A DNA stretch of 64,000 nt from Spiroplasma_E sp902809815 (GTDB taxonomy: Bacteria > Bacillota_I > Bacilli_A > Mycoplasmatales > VBWQ01), in the NCBI RefSeq assembly GCF_964030925.1, contig NZ_OZ034992.1, forward strand, positions 1,674,001 through 1,738,000, given 5' to 3'. A program made the translations under genes and the position numbers. Positions 10,357 through 21,029 of the stretch are shown here, piece after piece. The notes beneath the pieces are model-generated. The model was not told the DNA's origin. It ran no database searches and saw only the letters and a program-made list of their open reading frames with translations. The stretch's first letter is position 1. Each line of letters starts with the position of its first letter.

Positions 10357-11808
10357 TTAATATGATCTTGCAAAATAAGTTCAGACACTATTAGGAGTTT
10401 GACACTTAAAACAATTACTTGGTTTTTTATACGGTTCTAAAGGAATACAACGTGATGTTGTACCAGTTAAACTTTTAATTTCTTCTTCACACTTTATTTG
10501 ATCACAAAAAGGTACAATAAAGAAACCTTTATGAATTTTAACTAATTTATGATATTCATTGAAATCTGTTAACTCTTTTAAACTTGTATTTAATTTTTTT
10601 TGTGAATTATTAAATAAATCTTTATTTAATTTATTTAATTGATTAATAATAGTTGTTACTAATAGTTTTTCATTATTAATTTCAACATCAATAGTATCTA
10701 AATTATGACGTAAAATTAATTTAATTACTTGGTTTTCAATTTCTTGCTCACCAATTGCAATAGTAATTGGAATACCTTTAATTTGACTTTCACTTTTCTT
10801 ATAAGAAAAACTTTTATTATCTTCATTTATTAATACTCGGAAATGAGAACTTAAAATTTTAAATATTCTTTCAACAATTATTTTAACTTTATCACTTTTA
10901 GGTGATAAAGTTAAAAGCATAATCTGATGCGGTGCAATTGTAGATGGCAATACTAAACCCAGATCATCGCTATGCGCCATAATTAAAGCACCAATTAATC
11001 TTGTCGATACACCTCATGATGTTTGATATCCTAATTCTTGTTTATTGTCTTTATTACTAAATTTAATATTAAATACCTTTGTGAACTCTTGACCAAAATA
11101 ATGACTAGTACCAACTTGTAATGCTTGTCCATCTTGCATCATAGTTTCAATTGTATATGTCATTTTTGCCCCAGCAAAACGTTCGTGAATTGTTTTTGCA
11201 CCAACAATAACTTTAATTGCTAATTGTTTTTCAACAAAATCAGCATACAACTTAATCATTTTTAATGTAAAGTTTTTTGCTTCTTCATCGTTATTATGCA
11301 TTGTATGTCCTTCTTGTCATAAAAATTCACTAGTTCTTAAAAATGGTTTTGTATTTTTTTCTCATCTAACAACATTACATCATTGATTATATAATAATGG
11401 TAATTGTTTATATGAACTAATTATTTTTGAAAAATGACGACAAAATAAAACTTCTGAAGTAGGACGAATAATTAGTTCCTCTGATAATTGATTATTTCCA
11501 ACTTTAGTTACAGTTGCACATTCTGGTGCAAAACCCTCAATATGATCTTTTTCAACTTGAAATGCTTTTTGACTAATTAAAAGTGGTAACATTACATTTT
11601 CAATATTTAAAATTTTAAATCTTTGATTTAATAAATGTTGAATATTTTCTCAAATTGCATATCCGCGAGGACGAAAAATAATGGTACCGGCTGCTGAACC
11701 ATTTTCTGCACCATAATCACAAAGTTCTGCTTGCTTAATAACATCAGTATATCATTTGGCAAAATCAATCTCTCTTGCTGTAATATTTTTATTCTTTGCA
11801 TTATTCAT
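10357..11808 (-). CDS. proS: Prolyl-tRNA synthetase
   Basis: Charges tRNA-Pro; 483 residues, the short archaeal/eukaryote-like type found in mycoplasmas. Class II motifs are visible: RPTSEV, the motif 2 region RTSEFLWQEGHT, and motif 3 around STRLIGALIMAHSDDLGLV. A Cys pair (CEEE...CFKC) and the C-terminal YFARSY end match this type. The ATG at 11808 follows AAAGGTGA. The gene starts 7 bases after the EAL-like gene and is followed by the MG284-position gene, so transcription is likely shared. Confidence 0.95.
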
Positions 11809-11814
11809 AATGAT

Positions 11815-13599
11815 CTATTCACCTTTCGTTGATTGACTTTTATGTCACTTCCAATAATTTGGGTAATTTAAAGCATCTAGCACTTTATTTGCTTGTTCTG
11901 ATTCTAATACTTTTCCTAGTAAATAGTCAACCTTTAATCCTTTTAAAACAATAATTTCAGGAACGTTAATAATACCACGAGCTAAAATATTTTTAATACC
12001 TAAAATTCTTAAATAATGCAAACAAATAATAACATCAATATATTTACTAAAACTAAAAGTAACTTGTTCTAATAAATTAGAAGTTAAAACTACATAATCA
12101 GGCTTAAAATGATTAATTAATTTAAAATTATCAATATGACGTAAATCATGAGTAAAAGAAATTTTTATCTTATTACTACGAATAGTTTTAATAATTGAAT
12201 CATACTTATTCCAACTATTAATTTCACCAATATCTTGAAAATCAAAAATTAAATCACAATTTTCAAAAAGATTTTTTCTCTTATTAACAAGAGCAATTAA
12301 CTTTGTTAAAATAGTTTTATCTTGTAACTCAATTAAACTAACAGGAAGAATAAGGTTTTTTTCTTGTTTTAATTTCGCAAATTTTTCAAATGTTTGAATA
12401 AATAAAGGCTCATTTACTTTTCATCACAATCCTGAATCTTGAATATTACGCATCAAAACAATAAACGAAACATAATAAGAATTTTTAACAAAATTTCATC
12501 AAGCATAGTAACAATTTGGCTCATTTGAATTATCACTTTTATATACTGGTCTAATACTAACACTTAATAGTTTTTCCATTTGTTCTGATTGTAGAAGTGA
12601 ATAATGATTATAATCGGGATAATTTAAAATATCATTTGTCTTCAATTTGATTTCAATTAAGTCTCTACTTTGTACTACTTCTAATTGATTCTTATCAATA
12701 ATTTTATTATATAATATATAGACATTTGAAGCATCAGTTTTTACTGAAGCATAAACACATAATATTTGACTTTGAATCTGCAAATAACTACTTTTTTCTA
12801 CTAAATTACGTTTAATATAACTATTTATTTTTTTTTGGAATCGATATAAATTTATTTTCTTATTTCTAGAATAAATTAAAAACTGACCATCATAATATTT
12901 ACAAATAATAGTATTATCTAATCCTAAAGTTATTTTACTATAATATGAAATTAATAATTCCATTCGTTCAATATTATTAACAGTTAAAATATTTTCTAAT
13001 GCTAAATAATTCTTTATTTTTATTAAAATCATATATTCAAATTGACTATTTATTTTTTTATTATATTTTTTTTGACTAAAATTATCTAAAATAGTTTGTA
13101 CAAAAACTGACTTTACCACTGTTAACTCATTTTGTTGTAAAATAATTGCTTGTGAAATAGCAAAACGATTATAACGAATATTACTTTGCATTTGACCATA
13201 CAAAACTTTATTATTATTATCAAAATAATCAATTGATAAATCATAAACAATAACTTTACTTCCTAATTGAAAGGAAACCGAAAAATGACACGGCTCAAAT
13301 GGAACTTTATTCACTAATAAATCTTGAATAAAAATTTCAATTTTTACTTTAGTTTTACGATTCATCATTGATTTAAATACAAACAATGAAATTCGTTTTT
13401 TACGATTTAAAACTTCTAAGCGTTCAGAAAAAGTAATGATTTCATTTTTTAAATCAATTTTCAATGGAACTAAACTTAACAAATCACCATGGATAACATT
13501 ATAATATTGATTATTACGATGATTTAAACGTATAAATAAAATAATTATTATTGTCATAAAAGGAATTAAAGCAATAATTACAATTGCAGATCAACGCAT
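11815..13599 (-). CDS. Membrane protein with degenerate EAL-like domain
   Basis: A 594-residue protein with an N-terminal membrane helix (residues about 4-24), a middle region of no recognised family, and a C-terminal part (about 390-590) whose order of blocks resembles EAL cyclic-di-GMP phosphodiesterases: IRPVYKS...YYAWWN, LIFDFQD, FTHDLRHIDNFKLINHFKPDYV, ARGIINVPEIIVLKGLKVDYLLG. Catalytic residues are not kept: the EAL triplet position reads Tyr-Tyr-Ala, the LxFEITE Glu is Asp, the Asp-Asp pair is lost and the AEG Glu is Arg. So it should not hydrolyse cyclic-di-GMP; a binding or scaffold role is possible. GGAGGT precedes ATG 13599. Family assignment is moderate. Confidence 0.6.
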
Positions 13600-13613
13600 A
13601 ATTTTACCTCCAT

Positions 13614-14315
13614 TTAATCAGAGCCTAAAGTAATATTACCATTATTTCCTTGGAAAAGTTTTAACTTTAGTCTTTGATTATCAATATATAATTTAGCTAA
13701 ACGAAACATTTTGCGATCTTTAACCAAAATTCAATCAATAGCTTCAACAGGAATTGTTTCGTATATTTGAACACGATTAGTATCAACATTTAAACCTCAA
13801 TCTTTAGTAGTGCTTTGAAATAGTTTATGAATATCAACAGAAATAATAGCTATTTTATTAACATCAACATTTTGCTCTGCACATCACTTTCAAAAAAAAT
13901 GACGTGTTGAATTACCTAACTCTAATTCTAAATAAGTAGCATGTTCTAAATAAGTTCAAACAATATATTCTTGCTTTGGCAATAATTTAATTTGTGAAGA
14001 AGGTTTAATTCCTTGTTCTAATATTAAAGTAATATTACTAACATCAGTATAAAAAAATAAGTTAAAAATATTTTTATTTTCTAAATGTTTAATAATTTGA
14101 ATAGTTGATCTTCTTCTAAAATTTAAAAAAATATTATTACGTTTTTTATTATTCGTTGAAGTAGAAGATTTATTAGATTTTTTTTGTTTTTTAAACCTAT
14201 TAAAAAAAGGAGTTTTTTTTTCATTGTCTTCTGATAATTTAGAAATATCCAAATTAGGTTGATTTTCATCACTAAAATATTCTTTAATTTTTTTAATTCG
14301 TCGACTTCAACCCAT
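13614..14315 (-). CDS. Possible DarT/DUF4433-like protein
   Basis: A 233-residue protein with a basic, Ser/Lys-rich N-terminus (to about residue 65) and a C-terminal domain with pattern NIFNLFFYTDVSNITLILEQG near its start and QIYETIPVEAIDWILV near its end. This resembles the opening and closing blocks of DarT-type (DUF4433) DNA ADP-ribosyltransferases, where a conserved Glu sits in the second block. No DarG macrodomain antitoxin is nearby. Start ATG 14315 follows AAGGTGG. It overlaps no gene and lies 15 bases before the EAL-like gene. The assignment is tentative; an unrelated hypothetical fold is possible. Confidence 0.35.
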
Positions 14316-14365
14316 AAATTATGACCACCTTATTATTAATATTTACCTAATTATACTAAATTTTT

Positions 14366-15889
14366 TTAAAATAATGGTGCTAAAATTCTAAGCAATAATA
14401 AAAATACACCCCGATAGGTAAAACTACGATGTAGTAGTGGATTACTAATAATTAAACTAGAATGAATAAAATCTTTTTCAAATGAAGCAGATAAATCACT
14501 ATTTGTTTTACTATCATAAACAATTACTAAAGTTTGATGATCTGAATAAAGACTACGATAATCAAGATTAGTTGAACCAATAATAGTAATATCATCATCA
14601 AAAATACCAGACTTAGAATGGTTAAAAACATTATTATATTCGTAAATTTTAACACCTGACTCAATCAATGAATCATAATAAGTTCTTGACATGTCTAATG
14701 ATAAAAATTTATCAGTAATTCCGGGTAATGATAATCTAACATCAACACCAGAATAAGCACTATTACGCAATGCAGTAATTAAATCGCTAGTTGGAATTAA
14801 ATAAGGAGTACTAATTCAAACTCGCTTTTTAGCATTACTAATAAATTTAATAAATAAATCTTTTTGAATTGTTTCTTTAGTAATAGGTCCATCATCAATT
14901 ACTTGAACAATAATATTATTTTTAATTTTTATTTCAGATTTTTCAGCACTAATATCAAGAATATTACCAGTAATAAAATGCCAATCTTGTCTAAATATTA
15001 AATCAATTGATTTAACAGCTTCCCCAACAATTCTAATTTGGGTATCTCTTCAAAAACCATACTTTGCAGAAAGATAAATATAGTTATCTGCTAAGTTAAC
15101 TCCACCAGCATAACCAATATTCCCATCAATAATAATATCTTTACGATGATTACGAAAATTATAATTTCCTGTCATAAATGGTAATCTAACTGGTGAAAAT
15201 TTATAAATAATAATTCCCATTTTTTTCATTTTTCATATTTTATATTTTGATAAACTAAAATATGAACCAACAGCATCATAAATCATATAAACTTTAACTC
15301 CTGCTTCAATCCTTGCTTTTAAAACATTAATAATTACTTCTAATAGTTCCCCTTCACCAAGAATAAAATAATTAATAAAAATATAACTTTTTGCTTGTTT
15401 TAAATCTTCAATTAATTTAACAAATTTATTAGGACCATTATTTAAAATTTGAACATCAGTATTATTATAAAATGGTCGATGAGAAATTCTTGTTGTATAG
15501 TTAAATAAAGATAAAGTATCTTCACTCAAAGTTATTTTTTTTGATTCTAAAATTGAATTAGCAAAAGTTCAATCTTCTTGGGTATAAAAATAACTATTTG
15601 TTTTTAAATAAGCTTTTTGTTTTCGTCGATAACGATAAGGACGACCAAAAGTTCAATATAAAAAAATACCGATGATTGGCAAACATAAGGTAACCATAAT
15701 TCATGATAGTTTTGCATCTTGCATACGATTGGTAATGAAAATAATAATACCAGTTAAAATAGTTAAAGTAATAATTATCATCAAAATAATTCATGAATAT
15801 TTAATATAATTAAATATAACAAAAACTATTGTTGCAATCAAAGCAATATATAAGATTAATGATAAAAGTAAGTTTACTCGTTTACGCAT
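14366..15889 (-). CDS. cls: Cardiolipin synthase
   Basis: Joins two phosphatidylglycerols to cardiolipin at the membrane; 507 residues, normal length. Two N-terminal membrane helices (about 8-55) precede two phospholipase-D domains, each with an HxKxxxxD motif: NHRKDIIID with GYAGGVN, and NHSKSGIFDDD with IGSTNLD. The C-terminus is the typical hydrophobic tail. AAGGAG precedes ATG 15889. It is followed within 50 bases by the DarT-like gene. Confidence 0.93.
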
Positions 15890-15962
15890 GATTTCTCCTT
15901 AATATAAAGAGTTCTTTATTAAATTATATCTAATTATTAATAAATTTATTATTTAAAAGTAA

Positions 15963-15985
15963 AAAAAGCAATTAATGCTTTTTAA
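15963..15985 (-). terminator. Terminator after tRNA-Ser
   Basis: AAAAAGCA/TGCTTTTT stem with T-run on the minus strand, 5 bases past the tRNA 3' end. Confidence 0.75.
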
Positions 15986-15989
15986 ATAA

Positions 15990-16080
15990 TGGCGGAATGG
16001 GAGAGATTCGAACTCTCGCGACAGTTTCCCGTCCTAACTGATTAGCAATCAGTCCTCTTCAGCCTCTTGAGTACCACTCC
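15990..16080 (-). tRNA. trnS: tRNA-Ser, anticodon GCU
   Basis: A 91-nt tRNA on the minus strand with long variable arm, acceptor GGAGTGG/CCATTCC, anticodon stem-loop CTGATTGCTAATCAG (anticodon GCU), T-loop TTCGAAT and encoded CCA. Confidence 0.93.
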
Positions 16081-16124
16081 AAAGTTATAATAATTATTTT
16101 TTTTACAATTATTATTATAACTTT
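16081..16124. repeat. Inverted repeat abutting tRNA-Ser
   Basis: Perfect 14-bp arms AAAGTTATAATAAT/ATTATTATAACTTT directly before the tRNA 5' end. It could help end nrdE transcripts or be part of the tRNA promoter region; 16125-16269 holds nothing else I recognise. Confidence 0.5.
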
Positions 16125-16269
16125 AATTTTAAAATTTACTATGTATTTTTTAATTTTTTTTAAAAATCCTATATTCCAAAATAAAATTTCACTATTTTTT
16201 AAATTAAATAAATAATATATTACTAAATTTGTTACAAATTTATTTTTTTACTTGAAACTACTATTTAAT

Positions 16270-18876
16270 TTATACAACACAAACATTGCATTGATAATTT
16301 TCACTATCCTCTAAAACCTCTTGACGAATACGAACATAATAAATTGATGAACAACCTTTTTTAAAGGCTCTAATATAAGCTTTATTTAAATCACGAGTTG
16401 TCGCTTTATCAGTAATAAATAAAGTTAAAGAAATTGCTTGATCAACGTGCTGTTGTGCAGCTGCTACAATATCAATAATTGGATTAGGACCTAATTCATA
16501 TCCACCTTCAGTGTAATATGATAAATTATTATCATCAATCTTATAAGCAGGAACATAAACACGACCTAATTTCCCTTCTTTTCGTACCTCAACAGGAGCG
16601 ACTACCGGTTGTAGACTTGGTGTACACGAAGATAAATAACTAATTGAACCAGTGGGTGCTACTGCCATTAAATGTGAATTAGCCAATCCCGTTTCTTTAA
16701 TTTTTATTACTAATTCTTTCCATTGCTTCTGAGTTGGAATCATAATGTTATATTTTGTAAATAATTCTTGTATTTTTTTTGTTTCAGGAGTTCATTTATC
16801 TGACTGACATTTTATATATTTATCAAAATATGAACCATCAGCAAATTTTGAATTTTTAAATCCACCAAAGCTTCCAAATTTTAATGCTAATTTATTTGAA
16901 GCACTAAAAGCATGATAAGCCATAACATAAAAGAAAATATTAGTAAAATCAATTGCTTCTTTTGAATCATAAAAAATATGATTTGTTGCTAAAAATCCAT
17001 GTAAATTCATAGCACCTAAACCCAAAGCATGATTTTTTTTATTTCCATATGCAACTGACGGAGCACTAGAAAAATCACTACTTCTTGATACGTGGTCTAA
17101 TGAATGAATTGCTTGAAAAATAACCTCACCAAATTCACTTCCACTTTCCATTACTTTTGCAATATTAATACTTCCTAAATTACAACTAATATCTTCACCA
17201 ATTTCTTTAAAACTTAAATCACTATTAAATTCACTAGCTGTACTTACTTGAATAATTTCACTGCACAAATTACTCATAACAATTCTACCGGGATGAGCAT
17301 TATTTTTATTTACTGTATCATCAAATAATAAATAAGGATATCCACTTTCAAAATGTAATTCAGCAATCATTTGAAATAATTTGCGAGCACTAATAAAATT
17401 TTTACTAATTTCAGGGTTTTTTAACATATTATAATACTCTTTAGTAATAGAAATATCTGTCATTGCTTTACCATAAACTTTTGCAATATCATAAGGACTA
17501 AAAAGTGCCATCTGTTCATTGTTTTTTGCTAATTCAAAAGTAATATCAGGAATAACTACTCCTAAAGACATTGATTTAATACGAATTTTTTCATCTGCAT
17601 TTTCACGCTTTGAATCTAAAAATAACATAATATCTGGATGATGAACATTTAAATAAACTGCCCCAGCACCTTGTCTTTGACCTAGTTGATTAGCATATGA
17701 AAATGAATCTTCAAGAATTTTCATAACTGGGATAACACCTGTTGCTTGATTTTTAATATTTTTAATTGGAGCTCCAAATTCTCTTAAATTTGTTAAACAC
17801 AAAGCAACTCCACCACCACGTTTTGATAACTGTAATGAAGTAGTAATAGCGCGAGCAATTGATTCCATGTTATCTTCAATTCGTAAAAGATAACATGAAG
17901 TGTATTCACCTCTTTGTTTTTTCCCTGCATTTAAAAATGTGGGAGTAGCTGGTTGAAATCTACCAGACATAATTTGTCTTAAAATTTTACTAGCATGTTC
18001 AATATTACCATCAGCGAAAAATAAACTATTCATAACAACTCTATCTTCATAATTTTCTAAATATTGTTTACCATTAAAACTTTTTAAAGCATAAGAATTA
18101 TAAAATTTTAAAATACCCATAAAACTCGTAAACTGATAATTAAAACTGTATGCTTCATTTGTTAATCGTTCAATTTCCGTAATTGAATATTTATTAATTA
18201 TTGTTTCATCATAATATTGATTTTTTACTAAATATTCTATTCTTTCTTTAACGGTTTTAAAAAGCAATAAATTTGGTTTAATATGATTTTTCATATAAGA
18301 TTGTGCTGCTTGCAAATCAAATTGTGCATTATTAGTAGTTTTTGCTCTAGCATTTAAAGTAACATATTCATCACTTTCTAAAGTTCCAGATAAAGTATTT
18401 ATTTCATTGGTATTTTTTTTATTTTTATCTCAAAAATCTACTAATATATTTTTTATTGTTGATACATCATTATTAGTTCCTAATAATTCAAATTGAAATA
18501 ATAGTGGGACATTTAATTTTTTTGAAAGAATTGGCCCAGCAATTGCAAAAGTATCACCAAAATTAGTATTCCCCGACGCAATAACACCACGACAAAAATT
18601 ACGATTTTGCTTATTATTTAAAAATTTAATTACCTGTTTAGGAACCGCCCCTTCTTTAATATCACCACCCCCACTATATGTTGGTGTTATTAACACATAA
18701 TCTTTATCAACTAAAATTTCCTCTTGTAAATCGTGAGGAATTCTTGAATTTAAAACCTCTAATTTTTGAATAAAACGATGAGTATTATTTGACAAAGAAG
18801 AAAAATAAACAACATGAATTTTTCCCTCTGGCTTTAATATTTTTTGGTTTGAAACTTTTACAACATCATTATGCAT
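16270..18876 (-). CDS. nrdIE: Fused NrdI-NrdE: flavodoxin activator plus ribonucleotide reductase large subunit
   Basis: One open frame of 868 residues under code 4. Residues 1-149 are NrdI (flavodoxin fold, YFSSLSNNTHRF FMN-binding loop, ending ...ILVDFW), which activates NrdF. After a polar linker of about 40 residues comes class I NrdE, the catalytic subunit reducing ribonucleoside diphosphates: NLCSEI, SCNLGSINI, APTGSISYLSSC and the redox tail CNVCVV. Between NrdI and NrdE there is no stop codon and no in-frame ATG, GTG or TTG before the conserved NrdE N-terminus; the only ATG in the junction opens another frame and stops after two codons. The NrdI start at 18876 follows AAAGGAG. It is 18 bases from nrdF. 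Separate translation from a non-standard start cannot be excluded. Confidence 0.85.
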
Positions 18877-18894
18877 TTTTTTTCTCCTTTAAAA

Positions 18895-19914
18895 TTAAAA
18901 TTCTCAATCTTCATCTTGCGTTTCTACAGTAATGCCCATTACATAAGATGAACCATTACCTGAAAAGAAATCGTGATTTTCATCAGCTCGAGCTGATAAT
19001 TGATTAAAAATTTCTGCCTTAATTCTTGTTTGTTCTTCACTAAAAGGTGAATCATATCCTAAATTTTGTAAAAACTTACCAGCATTATATAAACTAAACT
19101 TAATAGCATCTTCAGCTAAATTAAATTCTTGATATAATTCTGTTAAATATTGCTTTTCTAAATCAATTAATTTAAACAATAAATCAAATACAAATTTTTT
19201 CATTTCTTCTTGTTTTTCTTTTGGTAACTTTTCAACTTTTCTTTGATATTTATAGCCACTATAATAATTATGAATAACTTTATCACGTAAAATTAATCTA
19301 ATAATATCTGAAGTATTAGGTAATTTACTACGAGCAGATAAATAAAATGGTAAATAAAAACCACCATATAATAAAAAACCTGGCATTAAAGCGGCAGCTA
19401 CTTTGGATTTTAAAGGATCATCACTTGTATAATAAGGAATTAGTGCACGTGCTCTGGCTTGTAAACTTTCATTATTAATTACTCATTCATGAGCAGATTC
19501 AATCTGCTCACTAGAACATAAAGTTGAAAAAATTGTTCCGTATGATCGAGCATGAACTGCTACCATAAAAGCAAAATTTGTGTAAATAACTTGTTCATGA
19601 TCAGTTAAAGAATTAGGTATTTGTGCGATATCACCAACTGTTGCCTGAATTGTATCTAATAAAGTTAAACCTGTAAATGTTCTTGTTATTAACTCTTGTC
19701 ATTTTGGATTTAATGTTTTTCAAGAAGTTAAGTCATTAGAAACAGGAATTTTTTCTGGTAACCAAAAATTTTGAGTAATACGGTTTCAAACCTCTAAATC
19801 TTTTTCATCATTGATTACATTTCAATTTACAGACCGCATTTTTCCATTAAAATTTTTCATAATATATTCTAATGGTGACTGTGATTGTTGAAAATATTTG
19901 TTATCTTTTGCCAT
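18895..19914 (-). CDS. nrdF: Ribonucleotide reductase small subunit NrdF, class Ie (VPK) type
   Basis: Radical-generating subunit, 339 residues. Helical ferritin-like core with LTLLDTIQ (Asp87), FAFMVAVHARSYGTIF, LMPGFLLYGGFYLP and LILRDKVIHNYY. Three carboxylate ligands of metal-dependent NrdF are replaced: Val118, Pro178 and Lys212, while His121, His215 and Tyr125 remain. This is the V-P-K signature of class Ie, in which a NrdI-modified DOPA radical replaces the metal centre (known from Mesoplasma florum). GAGGAG precedes ATG 19914. It is first in the nrdF-nrdIE unit, behind a cobalamin-riboswitch-like leader. Confidence 0.92.
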
Positions 19915-19948
19915 TTATTATTACTCCTCTACTTAATTACACAACTAA

Positions 19949-19977
19949 AACATCCCCTATATTATATAAAGGATGTT
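19949..19977 (-). promoter_or_regulatory. Leader hairpin before nrdF
   Basis: AACATCC/GGATGTT stem with a 15-nt AT-rich loop, followed by TTAGTTGTG on the minus strand, 35 bases before nrdF. It may be the expression platform of the upstream riboswitch; the T-run is weak. 19980-20083 is AT-rich with no gene seen. Confidence 0.4.
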
Positions 19978-20083
19978 GTCATTATTAAAAATTACTTTAT
20001 TAAAATTACAAATATTAAAAAATAAAAGTAATTATTAAAAATAATCATTAATTCACACCCAGGAATATAATATTACTTAAAAA

Positions 20084-20222
20084 ATTAGACCGGTCTACTG
20101 GCTTAGCTTCATTTTACTTGTTACCCTTCTGAAAGTTTTATCTTCAATGGTTTTGTAACGTTCATCAACATCACAGTTGCTGGGGCAGCAAAGAATTCTC
20201 ATCTTTTTCCCGAACATCTAAA
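20084..20222 (-). promoter_or_regulatory. Cobalamin riboswitch
   Basis: On the minus strand the RNA has the conserved core of cobalamin riboswitches in order: GGGAA, ATGAGAAT, GCTGCCCC, GCAACTGTGA, and the B12 box AAGCCAGTAGACCGGTC (20088-20104), matching rAGYCMGgAgaCCkGCc. A closing P1 of TTAGA (20217-20221) with TCTAA is possible. A T6 tract directly follows the B12 box. It lies about 170 bases upstream of nrdF in the same direction with no gene between, so it most likely controls the reductase operon. TTGTA...TACAA further upstream could be an operator. The core match is strong; ligand and direction of control are inferred. Confidence 0.85.
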
Positions 20223-20425
20223 GTTCCTTGTTATTTAGTTGTATAAATATTCTACTACAAGAAAAACAATTTTGGTAATTTATAAATACATTACTATGTA
20301 TTTTTTTAACCTCAACTATTTTAAAATTATTCTTAATTTTTTTATTATGAAAATTTTCATTTTAATATACAAAAATAATTTAATATATTTTACTATTGTT
20401 TTTTAAAGTAAAAAAACATTAATCT

Positions 20426-21019
20426 CTATACTTTATTTGTTAATAATTTTTTTTCAACTTTTTGTAATTGTTTAATAAAATCATTAATAGTACCGTTATT
20501 TTTAACAATAAAATCAATATCTTTATTTAAAATTAAATATTTTTTTTGTTGATTTAATAATGAAATAACTTGTAAATCATTAACATTATCACGTTCTTTT
20601 ATTCGTTGGATTTTTTTATCTTCCTCAGCCTCAATTAAAAGAATTTTATCAACTAATAAATTTAAATTTGCATTAAATAATACTGCACAATCAATAACAA
20701 TTAATTCTTGGTGTATTTTATTACGAATAATATCTTCTTCAACAATTTTTATCATTTTTGGTCAAATAATATTTTCTAATTTACGTAAAATATGAGGGTG
20801 TTGAAATGCTTCATACCGTAATTTTATTTTATTAATTGTTTTATCATTATTAATAAAAGTATCACCGAATTCATTAATTAATGCTTTTTTTGTTTCTTTT
20901 AGTGTATAAATATGTTTAACAACTTTATCAACAAAAATAACATACGCACCTTTATTTTGAAAAAAATTTGTAGCAGTTGTCTTACCTACTCCCGCTTCAC
21001 CAATAATACCAATAATCAT
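20426..21019 (-). CDS. coaE: Dephospho-CoA kinase
   Basis: Last step of coenzyme A synthesis, phosphorylating dephospho-CoA. 197 residues, P-loop kinase with GEAGVGKTT at the N-terminus, FVDKVV (family Asp), HPHILRKL and IDCAVLFNANL blocks. It is close to full length. ATG 21019 chosen behind AAGGGTGA; longer frames upstream lack such a site. Starts 10 bases after tsaD ends, so probably cotranscribed. The 300 bases after it, up to the riboswitch, are AT-rich with no gene seen. Confidence 0.9.
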
Positions 21020-21029
21020 GAGTTCACCC

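Noticed and set aside
15594..15794. Aromatic-rich minus-strand frame inside cls
   Set aside because: Different frame from cls, whose membrane helices and PLD motifs are continuous through it.
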